From positions 1-32,386 of the forward strand of contig JANQJB010000063.1 in assembly GCA_028281865.1 (NCBI GenBank): a DNA stretch of 32,386 bases, in the 5' to 3' direction. The position numbers and the translations under genes were made by a program. The notes beneath the pieces were generated by a model that worked only from the letters and a program-made list of their open reading frames with translations, had not been told where the DNA came from and made no database searches. Origin of the DNA: Marinagarivorans sp. Lineage in GTDB: Bacteria; Pseudomonadota; Gammaproteobacteria; Pseudomonadales; Cellvibrionaceae. This document shows, one piece after another, positions 9,802 to 17,784 of the stretch (position 1 is its first letter; each line of letters opens with the position of its first letter).

Positions 9802-9900
9802 AGAAATTTACCTATTACTGGTGCTTAAAAAATATTTCCAATAGCAACGGAAATAATATGAGTGGGTCTCAATTCACTCAATAGTAGAATGCTGCTCACT
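9802..9900 (-). promoter_or_regulatory. 5' flank / probable promoter of the RHS gene, duplicated
   Basis: The ~85 bp upstream of the RHS start are nearly identical to 10276-10352, upstream of the collapsed copy. The shared part includes the run TATTACTGGTGCTTAAAAAA and the block ATTTCCAATAGCAACGG. Conservation beyond the coding start suggests that promoter and leader moved with the gene. A TATTAT box on the minus strand near 9860 is a candidate -10; I cannot pick a -35 with confidence. Confidence 0.5.
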
Positions 9901-9911
9901 ACTCCATTCGT

Positions 9912-10090
9912 CTAATAGACTAGGTCATCATGACAAATGATAGAATTGATATTCCCTTAGCAATATTTAAACTTATTTCAGGCTGATTATTCTTAACTTA
10001 AATTGACAAAAAATTATCTTAAATTGCCAGATACAAATAATGGGACAATTGCCATCCCATATAAGATTGAATATTTTTAAAAAATAGAAG
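9912..10090. repeat. RHS 3'-flank element, copy 2
   Basis: Direct repeat of 4964-5133, including the paired CTTAAATTGACA / CTTAAATTGCCA units at 9997-10008 and 10018-10029 with the same 21-bp period. The match continues through CCATATAAG...TGAATAT and ends near 10090. Sequence from inside the RHS gene start then follows directly, which marks the deletion junction of the collapsed RHS copy. Confidence 0.75.
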
Positions 10091-10098
10091 TGTACGCT

Positions 10099-10275
10099 GT
10101 CAAACCAAAATTTAGGGTTGCGATCTTGACTTTCTGGGGTTTCAGTTGAAGCAGGCCCACATACAGTTTCGCTGCAGCTACATGTATAAGAATATGCGGG
10201 TAAAGAAATTACGACTGTAAATAGTAATACCAAGGCTGCAACGCCTACGGCTCGAACTCTGTTAGACAAACACGT
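10099..10275 (-). pseudogene. Collapsed second RHS copy: signal peptide and first ~58 codons only
   Basis: Reading down from 10275, the frame repeats the RHS N-terminus almost residue for residue: SNRVRAVGVAALVLLFTVVI, then LPAYSYTCSCSETVCGP, then PKFWFD. Nucleotide identity to 9629-9801 is about 90% by eye. Two lesions show it is dead. The ATG of the intact gene is ACG here (10275-10273), leaving only a TTG at 10269. At about 10099 the frame jumps straight into the 3'-flank element, so some 4.3 kb of coding sequence are missing. The frame stays open for about 42 codons of unrelated sequence. It is best seen as the remnant of a tandem RHS duplication. Confidence 0.85.
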
Positions 10276-10352
10276 AGATATTTGCCTATTACTGGTGCTT
10301 AAAAAATATTTCCAATAGCAACGGAAATAATATGCGTGAGTCTCAACTCACT

Positions 10353-10818
10353 CAATATACACATTGTTTTTTTTTGTTGCGGTTTGTCTGGTTTACGCTA
10401 CAAAGCGTTGGAGTTTTTAACAAGCAAAGCTAAAGTGGTGTAAATTCTAGGTTTTCGGCTGCGAACGAAAAGGAAGTCAGACATGCAAATTAGAGGATCG
10501 GTATGTTCGCACTAAAAAGATGCGATTTAGTCGAAATGATCAACCGAATTGATTTTCTTACCAGCAAAGAGTAACTATTTAACATCACTATGATTGAGAG
10601 CCAGCACCTCCCGTCAAGCGACCAAACTGGGGGAGATCCTGGTTATTTGAACGACATAACGCTATTGGCGTGCACAAGCTAGCAGTTTGGCAAGCTGTAT
10701 AGTTCCACGGGCTAAGTTCTTCGCTTATCCTAGGCTCAGCTGTAAAAATAAAAATAAAAGCGGCCAACCTCCACTCCAATTTCAACCTAGATCAGAAACA
10801 CTCTGATGGGAAGCGACC
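10353..10818. other. Gene-free intergenic stretch
   Basis: No gene is supported in these 466 bp. A 65-codon minus-strand frame at 10588-10785 has no ribosome binding site or recognisable motif. A small hairpin (ATCAGA-AACAC-TCTGAT, 10791-10807) sits just before the ribosome binding site of the polyserine lipoprotein and could affect its translation. The rest should hold that gene's promoter. Confidence 0.5.
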
Positions 10819-12009
10819 ATGGCTCGTGCAACTCTATTGTTATTTACCACTATCTTTATAGCTGGCTCGGGCTTAGTGGCTTGTTCGGGGGCAACAGATA
10901 AGACCGAGAACCCAAGTTCCTCAAGTAGCAGTTCTTCGTCGAGCACGAGTTCGTCTTCAACGAGCAGTTCCTCATCAAGCAGTTCGAGCTCTTCGTCAAG
11001 CAGCTCATCGTCTTCAAGTAGCTCGTCCTCATCAAGTAGCAGCAGTTCTTCGAGCAGCAGCACATCAAGTTCTGGCATGGCAGCTTCCTGCGAAGGTGAG
11101 GTGTTATTTGGCAAAGACACCTACGAATCGACTTGCATTGACTGTCACGGAGAGGTACCGAGCAACGGCGACACGATATGGAAAGGCGAAGTAGCCAAAG
11201 CAGTGGGTATTGATTTGTTTGATAGCGAACAAAACGGCTACAAAAAAAGAGGCAGCGATGGCGGCGGACAAGCAACTAATCTGAGTGCCGCAGAATTTAT
11301 TGCGCAATGGATGCCCAAAGAAGCGGAGGCTGTTGGAACAGAGCGAGGAGAAGCTATTACCGCCTATTTAACCGATAAAGTCGGCAAACCCTGGTGCCCG
11401 GGTGATGCTTGGCCACCGACGAAGGGCGGCGGATCAACACAACCAGAGCTTGTACTCGAGGGCCCTGCCCCCGAGGTAAGCGAAGTTTACGGAAACCAAT
11501 TTAATCTTCTACCTGCGAACGCTATGCACTCGGTTTTCAACCGAGAAAATAATGGCCGCATGTTTATTCACCCACTCAGAGACCATAACTGGCCCGCCAG
11601 CTTTGACTGGAAAAACGCCAGTGGCGATGAAGAACTCAACGAGAAGCATTTATGGGCAAGGGCGCAACTTAAATCGCCGTTGAAAACCTGGTATTACGAC
11701 GTCGGTTTCGATATCTGTGGCGAAGGCGACGGAGAATCACCTTTTGCCATTGCAATTAACGGTGAACTTTATGCGGAAGTCGCTCCGCCACCTGCTGCAG
11801 GGGGCGGAGGCGTTACCTGTAGGAGGGGCATAGAAACGGTTAAACGCGTTCCTATTCGCTCGACCGATATCGTTCAAATTTGGGGGAAAACACACTCCAA
11901 CTTAAAAGTGAGAGAAGGTGCGAACGGAAGGCGATATAGGCCTACCCACGCTTGGGCTAGAGCGCGTTGGTATGGAGTGATATTTACGCCTTCAGAAGAT
12001 GCCCAGTAA
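10819..12009 (+). CDS. Lipoprotein with polyserine linker and cytochrome c domain
   Basis: Encodes 396 residues. A type II signal peptide ends in the lipobox LVAC with lipidated Cys22. Residues 33-85 are an almost pure serine linker (53 residues) with a few Thr. It uses all six Ser codons, which limits replication slippage. A class I cytochrome c-like domain follows: the heme site CIDCH is at 106-110 and a probable axial Met165 lies in QWMPKE. The last ~190 residues (about 210-396) form a domain I do not recognise, with paired cysteines (DICGEGDGE, GVTCRRG) and many Trp. It is probably anchored in the outer membrane. In Cellvibrio and Saccharophagus, polySer-linked cytochrome proteins are thought to pass electrons to secreted redox enzymes such as lytic polysaccharide monooxygenases; a similar role here is inference. 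The start at 10819 has GGGAAG upstream. Confidence 0.85.
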   Translation: MARATLLLFTTIFIAGSGLVACSGATDKTENPSSSSSSSSSSTSSSSTSSSSSSSSSSSSSSSSSSSSSSSSSSSSSSSSSTSSSGMAASCEGEVLFGKDTYESTCIDCHGEVPSNGDTIWKGEVAKAVGIDLFDSEQNGYKKRGSDGGGQATNLSAAEFIAQWMPKEAEAVGTERGEAITAYLTDKVGKPWCPGDAWPPTKGGGSTQPELVLEGPAPEVSEVYGNQFNLLPANAMHSVFNRENNGRMFIHPLRDHNWPASFDWKNASGDEELNEKHLWARAQLKSPLKTWYYDVGFDICGEGDGESPFAIAINGELYAEVAPPPAAGGGGVTCRRGIETVKRVPIRSTDIVQIWGKTHSNLKVREGANGRRYRPTHAWARARWYGVIFTPSEDAQ

Positions 12010-12073
12010 TTGTTCTGTTAGGCAAATAATGGATTTGGATATGCAAGCGTATTCTTTTTATTCCCAGAGACTG

Positions 12074-12141
12074 TTTGTTGCTTGAGACCAGTTATTGCTC
12101 GAGACCGGTTGTCGCTTGAAACTAGTTATCGCTGGTAGCTA
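12074..12141. repeat. Four degenerate 17-bp tandem repeats
   Basis: Units at 12074-12090, 12091-12107, 12108-12124 and 12125-12141 follow the pattern GTTRTTGCTTGAGACCA with increasing decay toward the right. They lie 65 bp after the stop of the cytochrome lipoprotein. No function is evident. Confidence 0.7.
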
Positions 12142-12192
12142 GGGCAAGCGCCGATCAATCGACATGACTTAGTAACGACAAGGTCTCGGAAG

Positions 12193-12208
12193 CTACAAGA
12201 TCTTGTAG
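12193..12208. promoter_or_regulatory. Perfect 16-bp palindrome (candidate operator)
   Basis: CTACAAGATCTTGTAG is perfectly self-complementary and lies 238 bp upstream of the PKD lipoprotein gene. A palindrome without loop suits a dimeric DNA-binding protein better than an RNA hairpin. The cognate protein is unknown. Confidence 0.4.
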
Positions 12209-12445
12209 TTATCCCAGTGTTGAATTATTTGTATCATTTCACGGCTCCAACAAACTGATAAACTCTCAAATCCCGATAAATACTCATGCTTTGCCAAATA
12301 ATAAGAGTAGTGCAAAAAAAAGCACCACTTTTTACACAAATAGTCAATTTCAAGTTAACATACGCGCCGAAAACAAATACAAAAACTAAATATAACACTA
12401 GAAACAAGGCTGACAGACAGTATTCGATAAAGGAATAAATGGACA

Positions 12446-15400
12446 ATGTGCCCTGTGAAATTATGCCTTCGTACGCTGCAGCACTTGCTAGCGTTATCAA
12501 TTCTAAGCCTTATTGCCGCATGCGGAAGTAGCGGTGATAAGAATGGCGGACCCGCTATCGAGCGCGAACAAGCGCCGGTTGCCCCAGTCGCCAGAGCCAA
12601 CGGCCCTAGCAGCGTTATCGCTGGTCAGCCAATCCTATTAGATGGCTCTAGCTCCTCGGACGACAGCAAAATTATCGCTTACCAATGGGTTCAAATAGCC
12701 GGCCCCACTGCCGAAATTGCCAACCCAAATCAAGCCACAATTCAGTTTAATGCTCCCGCGGTTGCCGACGCACAAACCCTAGGCTTTCAGTTAAAAGTTA
12801 CGGATGACGCCAATCTAAGCTCAACCGACAATATTGAAATTGCCGTTAACGCTAACCAAGCACCTACCATCGTTATTGACAATACCTCTATCGAAGTAAA
12901 AGAAAATCAAGAGGTGCTTATTAGCGCAGAACAGTCTACCGACGACGTTGCCATCACCGCGATTGAATGGAAACAAATATCGGGACCAAGCGTAGAACTT
13001 AGCAGCAACGACAATTTATCAACCTCGTTCACGGCTCCCGAAGTGACTCAAAATGAAGAGCTTGAATTGACATTAATACTGTCCGATTCTGCTGGGCTAA
13101 CAACTGAGAAGTCAATAAAAGTCTTAATCGAAAATGTTAATAAACTACCGATAATTGTTATTACATCTGCTACGCAATACAAAGAGCAAGAACTGGTAAC
13201 AATCGACGCGAGTTCATCCTACGATCCAGATGGCGGAGAAGTCGATTTTAGTTGGAAATATCTGTCAGGACACGCAAGAGAAAACTATACCGAAGAAGCA
13301 GGAATTATTACTTTCAATAGCACGAGAACGAGCCGCACAATACAATTCTCGTGGGAGTTGACGATTACCGACGCAGACATGGGCGTTACAAAACAACAAA
13401 TCACAATTGAAGTGGAACCGATTGATAATAGCCCCGTTTTGGAGGTTTCAGGTGATACAAGCGCAATAAGCCTGCAGACTTTTAATATTTACCAAACTTC
13501 ATCAGACCCTAACGGCACTATTGAAAAAGTCGAGCTGGAACAATATGTTGGACCAAAAGCGACATTACTTGAAACGCTTGATAACGGCTGGATACTCACA
13601 GCTCCTCACGTTAACAAAGAAGAGACGCTGAATTTTAGGGTTATCGTTAGGGATAGCGAAAATCTTAGCACGCGTAAAATATTTACTGTCAACGTTACAA
13701 AACCCGAACAAGTAACCGAAATCCATTTTCCTGTGGCTGGCTCCCTTTACGAATCTAAAACTTTATCTGTGCAAGGACGAAGCTTGGAGCTGGGCGAAGG
13801 GATAAGCGCAAATATCGAACTAAAAATCGACGAAGAAATTTATCAGACTAGCAGCGATACAAATGGTTATTGGCAAGTAGAAAATATCGAAATTGGTGAA
13901 GCCGAATATAACAGCCTAAAAATTGAAGCGATAACTAAGCACAGCTCAGGTACACCAAGCCAGGCAGTGCACACAATTATGCACAATACTAGTGGCCTGC
14001 CTGAAAATACATTAGTGGCGGAAAATTGCGACAGCGGAGAACTCTACATTTACCGAAACAAAACCGTATATGAATCCGATTGCGCCGGAAATATATCCGG
14101 CATAATCTCATCCGACAACGTAGGCGAAGGTGTACCAATGCCCAGCGCAGATCAAATGTATTTAAAAATGTTTGAGAAAGAGCTGTATTTAAGTGACAAC
14201 TCCACGATCACTAAAATTCTAGTAGAAGACGGTAGCCGAGAAACGATTTTTGTTGCAGATGACATGGAATCGATCGATTATATTTTTATTGTTAGCCCTC
14301 GCAACGACGGTGCTTTTATACAAGTTCAGAACTCTAACTCCAAAACTTATAAACTCTTTCATCAAGATCTGGATACAAATATCGCGACACGTCTGGTAGA
14401 GGTAGAAGATGTTTTAAATACCCATAATTTCCTACCTCTAGTCTATCTTGCATTTGATAGAGGCAACTACTACGTCGCGAGAGAGGATGGCACGATAGCG
14501 CGTTATGACTCAGACAATGACTCATTTGATATACTATCAAAGCATGCTGGAACCATCACGGCGATGCGTTTATTCTTTCAAAGTTATGCCCTCACCAAAG
14601 AATCATCAGAATTTTTGAGCCTAAGTCAGCCCCGCCCTTCTCACCTAGAAACTATTTCGCATGAACTACTAACAACTGGTTATTTGTCTGACTCATTCAG
14701 GAGGTTCGGCGACGACTGGTTTATCGTTAAAAACAATCGAACAAAAGACATTGTTTCCATCGAATTCGAAGACTCAGAATTTAAAACGGTTAACTCGATT
14801 CTAGCTTCCCCAGGCACCCACTTAAAAGAAAAAGTGGGTTATATTAATCATGCAAATTATTCGAATGAAACAGCGAGATTATTCCTTTCCGGTGATCTCG
14901 GTTTATTTATACTGGACCTCGACCAACCAAGCGATAAACAAATAATCAAGAAACAACTAATCGACTTTTCTAACAACGAGAAGCACTTTCAATATATAAA
15001 CAATAATAATAGTACCGTTGTTTATAAAGAAACAAGATCGGGAGAGCCTTATCTCGAATATAGAGACGGGCACTCGTTTGTTAAAACATCAGGCATTGAT
15101 TTACTCGGATCAAGCTTTCAACAATTTGTCGGCCACGATGAAGAAAACGTTTTTCTACTAGCCAATACCGAGCAGGAATCACAGATACTTTCTATCCCAC
15201 TAGACCAAATTGACGTAAAACTCGAGCCTCAGACTACACGAACTTATAGCTTCGGCTCTGTTATTCATCGCGGTGAATACATTGATGGCGATTTTTATTT
15301 TACAACGCTCTCACCAACCGCGTTGAAGCGTTTAAACAATGATACAGACTCCGAGGAACTGATCTACCAATTTGACGAAGCACTCGCGATCGATCCAGAT

Positions 15401-15661
15401 GCTATTGCGCTGGGTGAGGATAAATCCAAACCGTATTATTTTACTAAAAGCAATACCAATAATATCCCGGGGATTTATAAGCTAGATGCTTCTTCGGGAA
15501 TAAGTACAGCAGTTGTCGAAGGCGAAGTTCTAAACGAAGTCGAAGATGTAATTGAACTTTTTATAGACGAAGCTCGCAACAGAGTTATTCTTGTTGAAAG
15601 AGATAAGGTATTAACGATTGATCTCATTAGCAGTCAAATCGCTTTTTACTATACGAACTAA
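12446..15661 (+). CDS. PKD/Ig-repeat lipoprotein with propeller-like C-terminal half
   Basis: Encodes 1071 residues. The N-terminus is a lipoprotein signal ending LIAAC (lipidated Cys26). Residues ~45-425 hold about four PKD/REJ-like domains. The first is the clearest, with LLDGSSSSDDSKIIAYQWVQ, then GFQLKVTDDANLSSTDNI; the second repeats ITAIEWKQISGP and the third IDASSSYDPDGGEV. A bacterial Ig-like segment (~425-515) follows, with VAGSLYESKTLSVQGRSL and GYWQVENI. The last ~550 residues have recurring short strands ending in D or N and look like a beta-propeller (for example LAFDRGNYYVAREDGTIARY). I cannot name a family for this half. It is probably a surface-exposed outer-membrane lipoprotein. 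It follows the cytochrome lipoprotein on the same strand, but a 436-bp gap argues against one operon. Confidence 0.8.
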   Translation: MCPVKLCLRTLQHLLALSILSLIAACGSSGDKNGGPAIEREQAPVAPVARANGPSSVIAGQPILLDGSSSSDDSKIIAYQWVQIAGPTAEIANPNQATIQFNAPAVADAQTLGFQLKVTDDANLSSTDNIEIAVNANQAPTIVIDNTSIEVKENQEVLISAEQSTDDVAITAIEWKQISGPSVELSSNDNLSTSFTAPEVTQNEELELTLILSDSAGLTTEKSIKVLIENVNKLPIIVITSATQYKEQELVTIDASSSYDPDGGEVDFSWKYLSGHARENYTEEAGIITFNSTRTSRTIQFSWELTITDADMGVTKQQITIEVEPIDNSPVLEVSGDTSAISLQTFNIYQTSSDPNGTIEKVELEQYVGPKATLLETLDNGWILTAPHVNKEETLNFRVIVRDSENLSTRKIFTVNVTKPEQVTEIHFPVAGSLYESKTLSVQGRSLELGEGISANIELKIDEEIYQTSSDTNGYWQVENIEIGEAEYNSLKIEAITKHSSGTPSQAVHTIMHNTSGLPENTLVAENCDSGELYIYRNKTVYESDCAGNISGIISSDNVGEGVPMPSADQMYLKMFEKELYLSDNSTITKILVEDGSRETIFVADDMESIDYIFIVSPRNDGAFIQVQNSNSKTYKLFHQDLDTNIATRLVEVEDVLNTHNFLPLVYLAFDRGNYYVAREDGTIARYDSDNDSFDILSKHAGTITAMRLFFQSYALTKESSEFLSLSQPRPSHLETISHELLTTGYLSDSFRRFGDDWFIVKNNRTKDIVSIEFEDSEFKTVNSILASPGTHLKEKVGYINHANYSNETARLFLSGDLGLFILDLDQPSDKQIIKKQLIDFSNNEKHFQYINNNNSTVVYKETRSGEPYLEYRDGHSFVKTSGIDLLGSSFQQFVGHDEENVFLLANTEQESQILSIPLDQIDVKLEPQTTRTYSFGSVIHRGEYIDGDFYFTTLSPTALKRLNNDTDSEELIYQFDEALAIDPDAIALGEDKSKPYYFTKSNTNNIPGIYKLDASSGISTAVVEGEVLNEVEDVIELFIDEARNRVILVERDKVLTIDLISSQIAFYYTN

Positions 15662-15736
15662 AAATAAAGGTTCAGCTTCGAGGTCTCTATCCCTTCCGAT
15701 TTGATACCTTAAAGGTAGTAATCGCTATACCCATTA

Positions 15737-16471
15737 CTACAAAGCTGGCAATTGGTGTCCTTCGCGAGCCAAATATATTAATACACGGCCACCCTCTTGG
15801 GTATCGACATAGGTCGGGCCGTTCCAGGGTCGATCAAAGGCTAAGTTATTCATACTTTCTCTCCTATTGTCGCCTTGCATCTGCAGCTGTAACTTGCAGA
15901 CTGTAGACGCGCAGGAAGCTTCTAATACGCGAATATCTGACAAAGAATCATTTTGAAAACCTTGATAAATATCATCCAACATCTGCTCGCTCCACTCTTT
16001 GTCAACATCCTGGTTAGCCATCGTTTGATCGAGAAGGTATATTTGATCTTTATTTTCCTGCTCGATTTTTTGCCGTTCAGATAAGCCCGCGTAAGGATCA
16101 ACGCCCTTGGTTTCAATTTGATCGACATCCTGCTGCGACAATTCCCCTTTTGTTAATTCCTCTACCAACTGAAAAAGTTGCTGTTGTTGCTTTGCTAGCT
16201 GGGCAATAACCACTTGCATTTGCTGCATATCCTGTCCGATCTTGTTTAATTGCTCCATATTACCCGTATTGGCAAGAATAGAAACGTCCTGGTGCTTGCG
16301 AGATGCTTCAAGTTTTGTTATCGCTAAAGAACTATCCGCTGGGGAGCTGTCTGTTTTTGTATTTGCTGCCGATACCTGTGAATAATCTAAAGTTTGATTA
16401 TTCCAATAATAAACAGCCAAAACCAATGGAATACCTAAAAAAGTCAGTAAGGTTATTTTTCGATTAACCAT
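15737..16471 (-). CDS. Membrane-anchored coiled-coil protein of unknown function
   Basis: Encodes 244 residues from an ATG at 16471. The open frame extends to a TTG at 16486, but the ATG gives the cleaner N-terminus. Residues ~4-23 (KITLLTFLGIPLVLAVYYW) form a single membrane anchor. A glutamine-rich coiled coil follows (~70-115: MQQMQVVIAQLAKQQQQLFQ). The C-terminal ~80 residues form a small domain with the paired cysteines EASCASTVCKLQLQMQ and IYLAREG. Similar C-terminal C-x-S-x-x-C domains occur in uncharacterised gammaproteobacterial proteins. The bulk should lie in the periplasm. It converges with the PKD lipoprotein, with only 75 bp between their stops. I do not recognise a function. 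Confidence 0.65.
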   Translation of the reverse strand: MVNRKITLLTFLGIPLVLAVYYWNNQTLDYSQVSAANTKTDSSPADSSLAITKLEASRKHQDVSILANTGNMEQLNKIGQDMQQMQVVIAQLAKQQQQLFQLVEELTKGELSQQDVDQIETKGVDPYAGLSERQKIEQENKDQIYLLDQTMANQDVDKEWSEQMLDDIYQGFQNDSLSDIRVLEASCASTVCKLQLQMQGDNRRESMNNLAFDRPWNGPTYVDTQEGGRVLIYLAREGHQLPAL

Positions 16472-16571
16472 AAAGTCACTATGCAATATTTTACTTAATT
16501 ATACGTTTTGGCCTTACCTTGTCTTATCTTCACTCACAATTTATGAGATAGGCCCATGCTATAAATACGCT

Positions 16572-17072
16572 TTATTCATCTATTTCATAGTCAGCAATAC
16601 CTGACATCTTTCCTGAATAGGGTTGTGGAACCAGACATCGAATATAAGTATGTCTGGACGAACTTGATGAGATACCACCTGTATTTAAGGTCTTTGTATC
16701 ATCGTCCGTTCCACTACTTTTTACTTTGTTTCCCCACCAACCGTTATAACCTAGATTATTAGATCCATCCCAATTCTCTAACGAAACGGAACGAATTTGG
16801 CATTCAATATCCTTGTTAAAATGGTAGTCAAACACTCTAACTTTTGATGATTCAATGGTTCCATTTGTTTCCTTTGTAATCGGAAGATTTATATATATTG
16901 CTTGGCTATCATCATTAAATAATCCCGATGCAAAGGAAGAAATTTCTGCCTGTCTACCATCTACAAAAGTGTCTGCAACCCCCATAATACCTGGAAAACG
17001 TTTCCAATCTGCGTAGGAAGTTAAGGAGAAAATTGATAGTAGAATTACTGCGGTTCTTAGTATAAATTTCAT
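16572..17072 (-). CDS. Small exported protein of unknown function
   Basis: Encodes 166 residues. I choose the ATG at 17072 over an upstream in-frame start at 17129: it has TAGGAAG upstream at good spacing and opens directly into a signal peptide (MKFILRTAVILLSIFSLTSY, cut before DWKRFPG). The mature part is about 145 residues with GVADTFVDGRQAE, a single pair of cysteines (IECQIR, IRCLVP) that could form a disulfide, and a serine-rich stretch. No family is recognised. Its 3' end carries the 17-mer TATAAATACGCTTTATT, which reappears at 17506-17522 inside the repeat region upstream, a hint that this gene end was once copied there. Confidence 0.65.
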   Translation of the reverse strand: MKFILRTAVILLSIFSLTSYADWKRFPGIMGVADTFVDGRQAEISSFASGLFNDDSQAIYINLPITKETNGTIESSKVRVFDYHFNKDIECQIRSVSLENWDGSNNLGYNGWWGNKVKSSGTDDDTKTLNTGGISSSSSRHTYIRCLVPQPYSGKMSGIADYEIDE

Positions 17073-17333
17073 AATAGGCTTCCTATCTGTATTTATCTTG
17101 GGCCTTATTATGTTTAATTTGTAAAACACTGTATATCGCCATTTATAGTGAATTTGTTTAACAAATACCTAAACATGAGTTACCCTGTGTCTTTACCTCA
17201 GTGTTTCCTTAGCTCCTCGTATATATTATCCCCCAGTCTCACCGCCCTCTCTAATATAGTCACCTCTCTTTATATCCCTCATATCCTCATCCTCTCATTC
17301 CGTTATCCCGTCATCCCTCTCGTATCTCGTTAT

Positions 17334-17437
17334 CCCATTAACCCATTAACCCATTAACCCATTAATCCATTAACCCATTAATCCGTTAATCCGTTAATCC
17401 GTTAATCCGTTAATCCGTTAATCCGTTAGTCCATTAA
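17334..17437. repeat. Octamer tandem array (YCCRTTAA, 13 units)
   Basis: Thirteen consecutive 8-bp units run without interruption. They shift from CCCATTAA on the left to TCCGTTAA on the right, and decayed units continue leftward to about 17300. The right edge runs straight into the REP-like element at 17440. An 8-bp period rules out a coding repeat and is typical of a slippage-prone microsatellite. Confidence 0.9.
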
Positions 17438-17439
17438 CT

Positions 17440-17598
17440 CGTCATCCCGTGCTTGACACGGGATCCAGTATACGAAAAAAATTCCTAATCAAATTATTAT
17501 CGCTTTATAAATACGCTTTATTTTTAACATATTAATTAAATATCTGTTTTCGATCGTTCAATCATTTTCCTGGATTCCGTGTCAAGCACGGGATGACG
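17440..17598. repeat. Inverted pair of REP-like 29-mers around a ~100-bp spacer
   Basis: The left arm 17440-17468 and right arm 17570-17598 are inverted copies with 28 of 29 positions matching. Each arm is itself a hairpin (CCCGTG-CTTGA-CACGGG). The type CGTCATCCCG...CGGGATCCAG is a dispersed intergenic repeat seen in many proteobacteria. The spacer is AT-rich and has no coding potential. The arrangement resembles a BIME or MITE-like unit mobilised in trans, perhaps by a REP-associated tyrosine transposase; no such gene is in the window. Confidence 0.8.
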
Positions 17599-17762
17599 AG
17601 GCAGTTTTGGAATGACAAAGCTGTTTCGGGATGACAAAGCTGTTTCGGGATGGCGAAGCTTTTTCGGGATGACGAGGCTGTTTCGGGATGGCGAAGCTTT
17701 TTCGAGATGACAAAGCTGTTTCGGGATGACAAAGCTGTTTCGGGATGACGAAGTTTTTTAAG
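17592..17762. repeat. 19-bp tandem array, nine units
   Basis: Nine units of consensus GATGACAAAGCTGTTTCGG run from 17592 to 17762, with a partial tenth after that. The first unit overlaps the outer edge of the right REP-like arm (GGGATGACGAGG), so the array probably grew from that edge. It ends 22 bp from the sigma-factor stop codon and so lies in that gene's 3' untranslated region. Confidence 0.9.
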
Positions 17763-17784
17763 GATGACGGGACTCTTCTGAGGT

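Larger units (their letters stand above)
12010..12445. other. Gene-free stretch with a 17-bp tandem repeat and a palindrome
   Basis: No gene is supported here. Minus-strand frames overlapping the next gene's start have no motif or ribosome binding site. The stretch holds a degenerate 17-bp tandem repeat and a perfect 16-bp palindrome, listed separately, and must contain the promoter of the PKD lipoprotein. AAGGA upstream of 12446 is its ribosome binding site. Confidence 0.55.
17073..17784. other. Gene-free composite repeat region
   Basis: No gene is supported. From left to right it holds a pyrimidine-rich, G-poor lead (about 17180-17333), an octamer array, an inverted pair of 29-bp REP-like sequences around a ~100-bp AT-rich spacer, and a 19-bp array that ends against the sigma-factor gene's stop codon. 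Frames through the arrays are translated repeats only. Confidence 0.75.

Noticed and set aside
10370-10460. Integron attC site (TTTAACAAG and GCGTTGGAG look vaguely similar)
   Set aside because: No matching complementary core pair or hairpin of attC form could be found, and no cassette structure is present.
10588-10785. Minus-strand 65-codon frame upstream of the polyserine lipoprotein
   Set aside because: It faces away from its neighbour, has no ribosome binding site, signal peptide or recognised motif, and could equally be chance.
10856-11275. Minus-strand frames with long Leu/Glu or Cys/Ser runs opposite the polyserine linker
   Set aside because: These are antisense translations of serine codons and not genes.
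12234-12600. Two overlapping minus-strand frames with hydrophobic stretches
   Set aside because: They overlap the start of the PKD lipoprotein and conflict with each other; the hydrophobic character comes from AT-rich and signal-peptide DNA read backwards.
17148-17357. Plus-strand frame of 69 codons over the pyrimidine-rich lead and octamers
   Set aside because: Low-complexity sequence made of the repeat itself; no motif and no ribosome binding site.
17440-17598. CRISPR array
   Set aside because: The 29-mers are inverted and occur only twice; the octamer and 19-bp arrays have no spacers.
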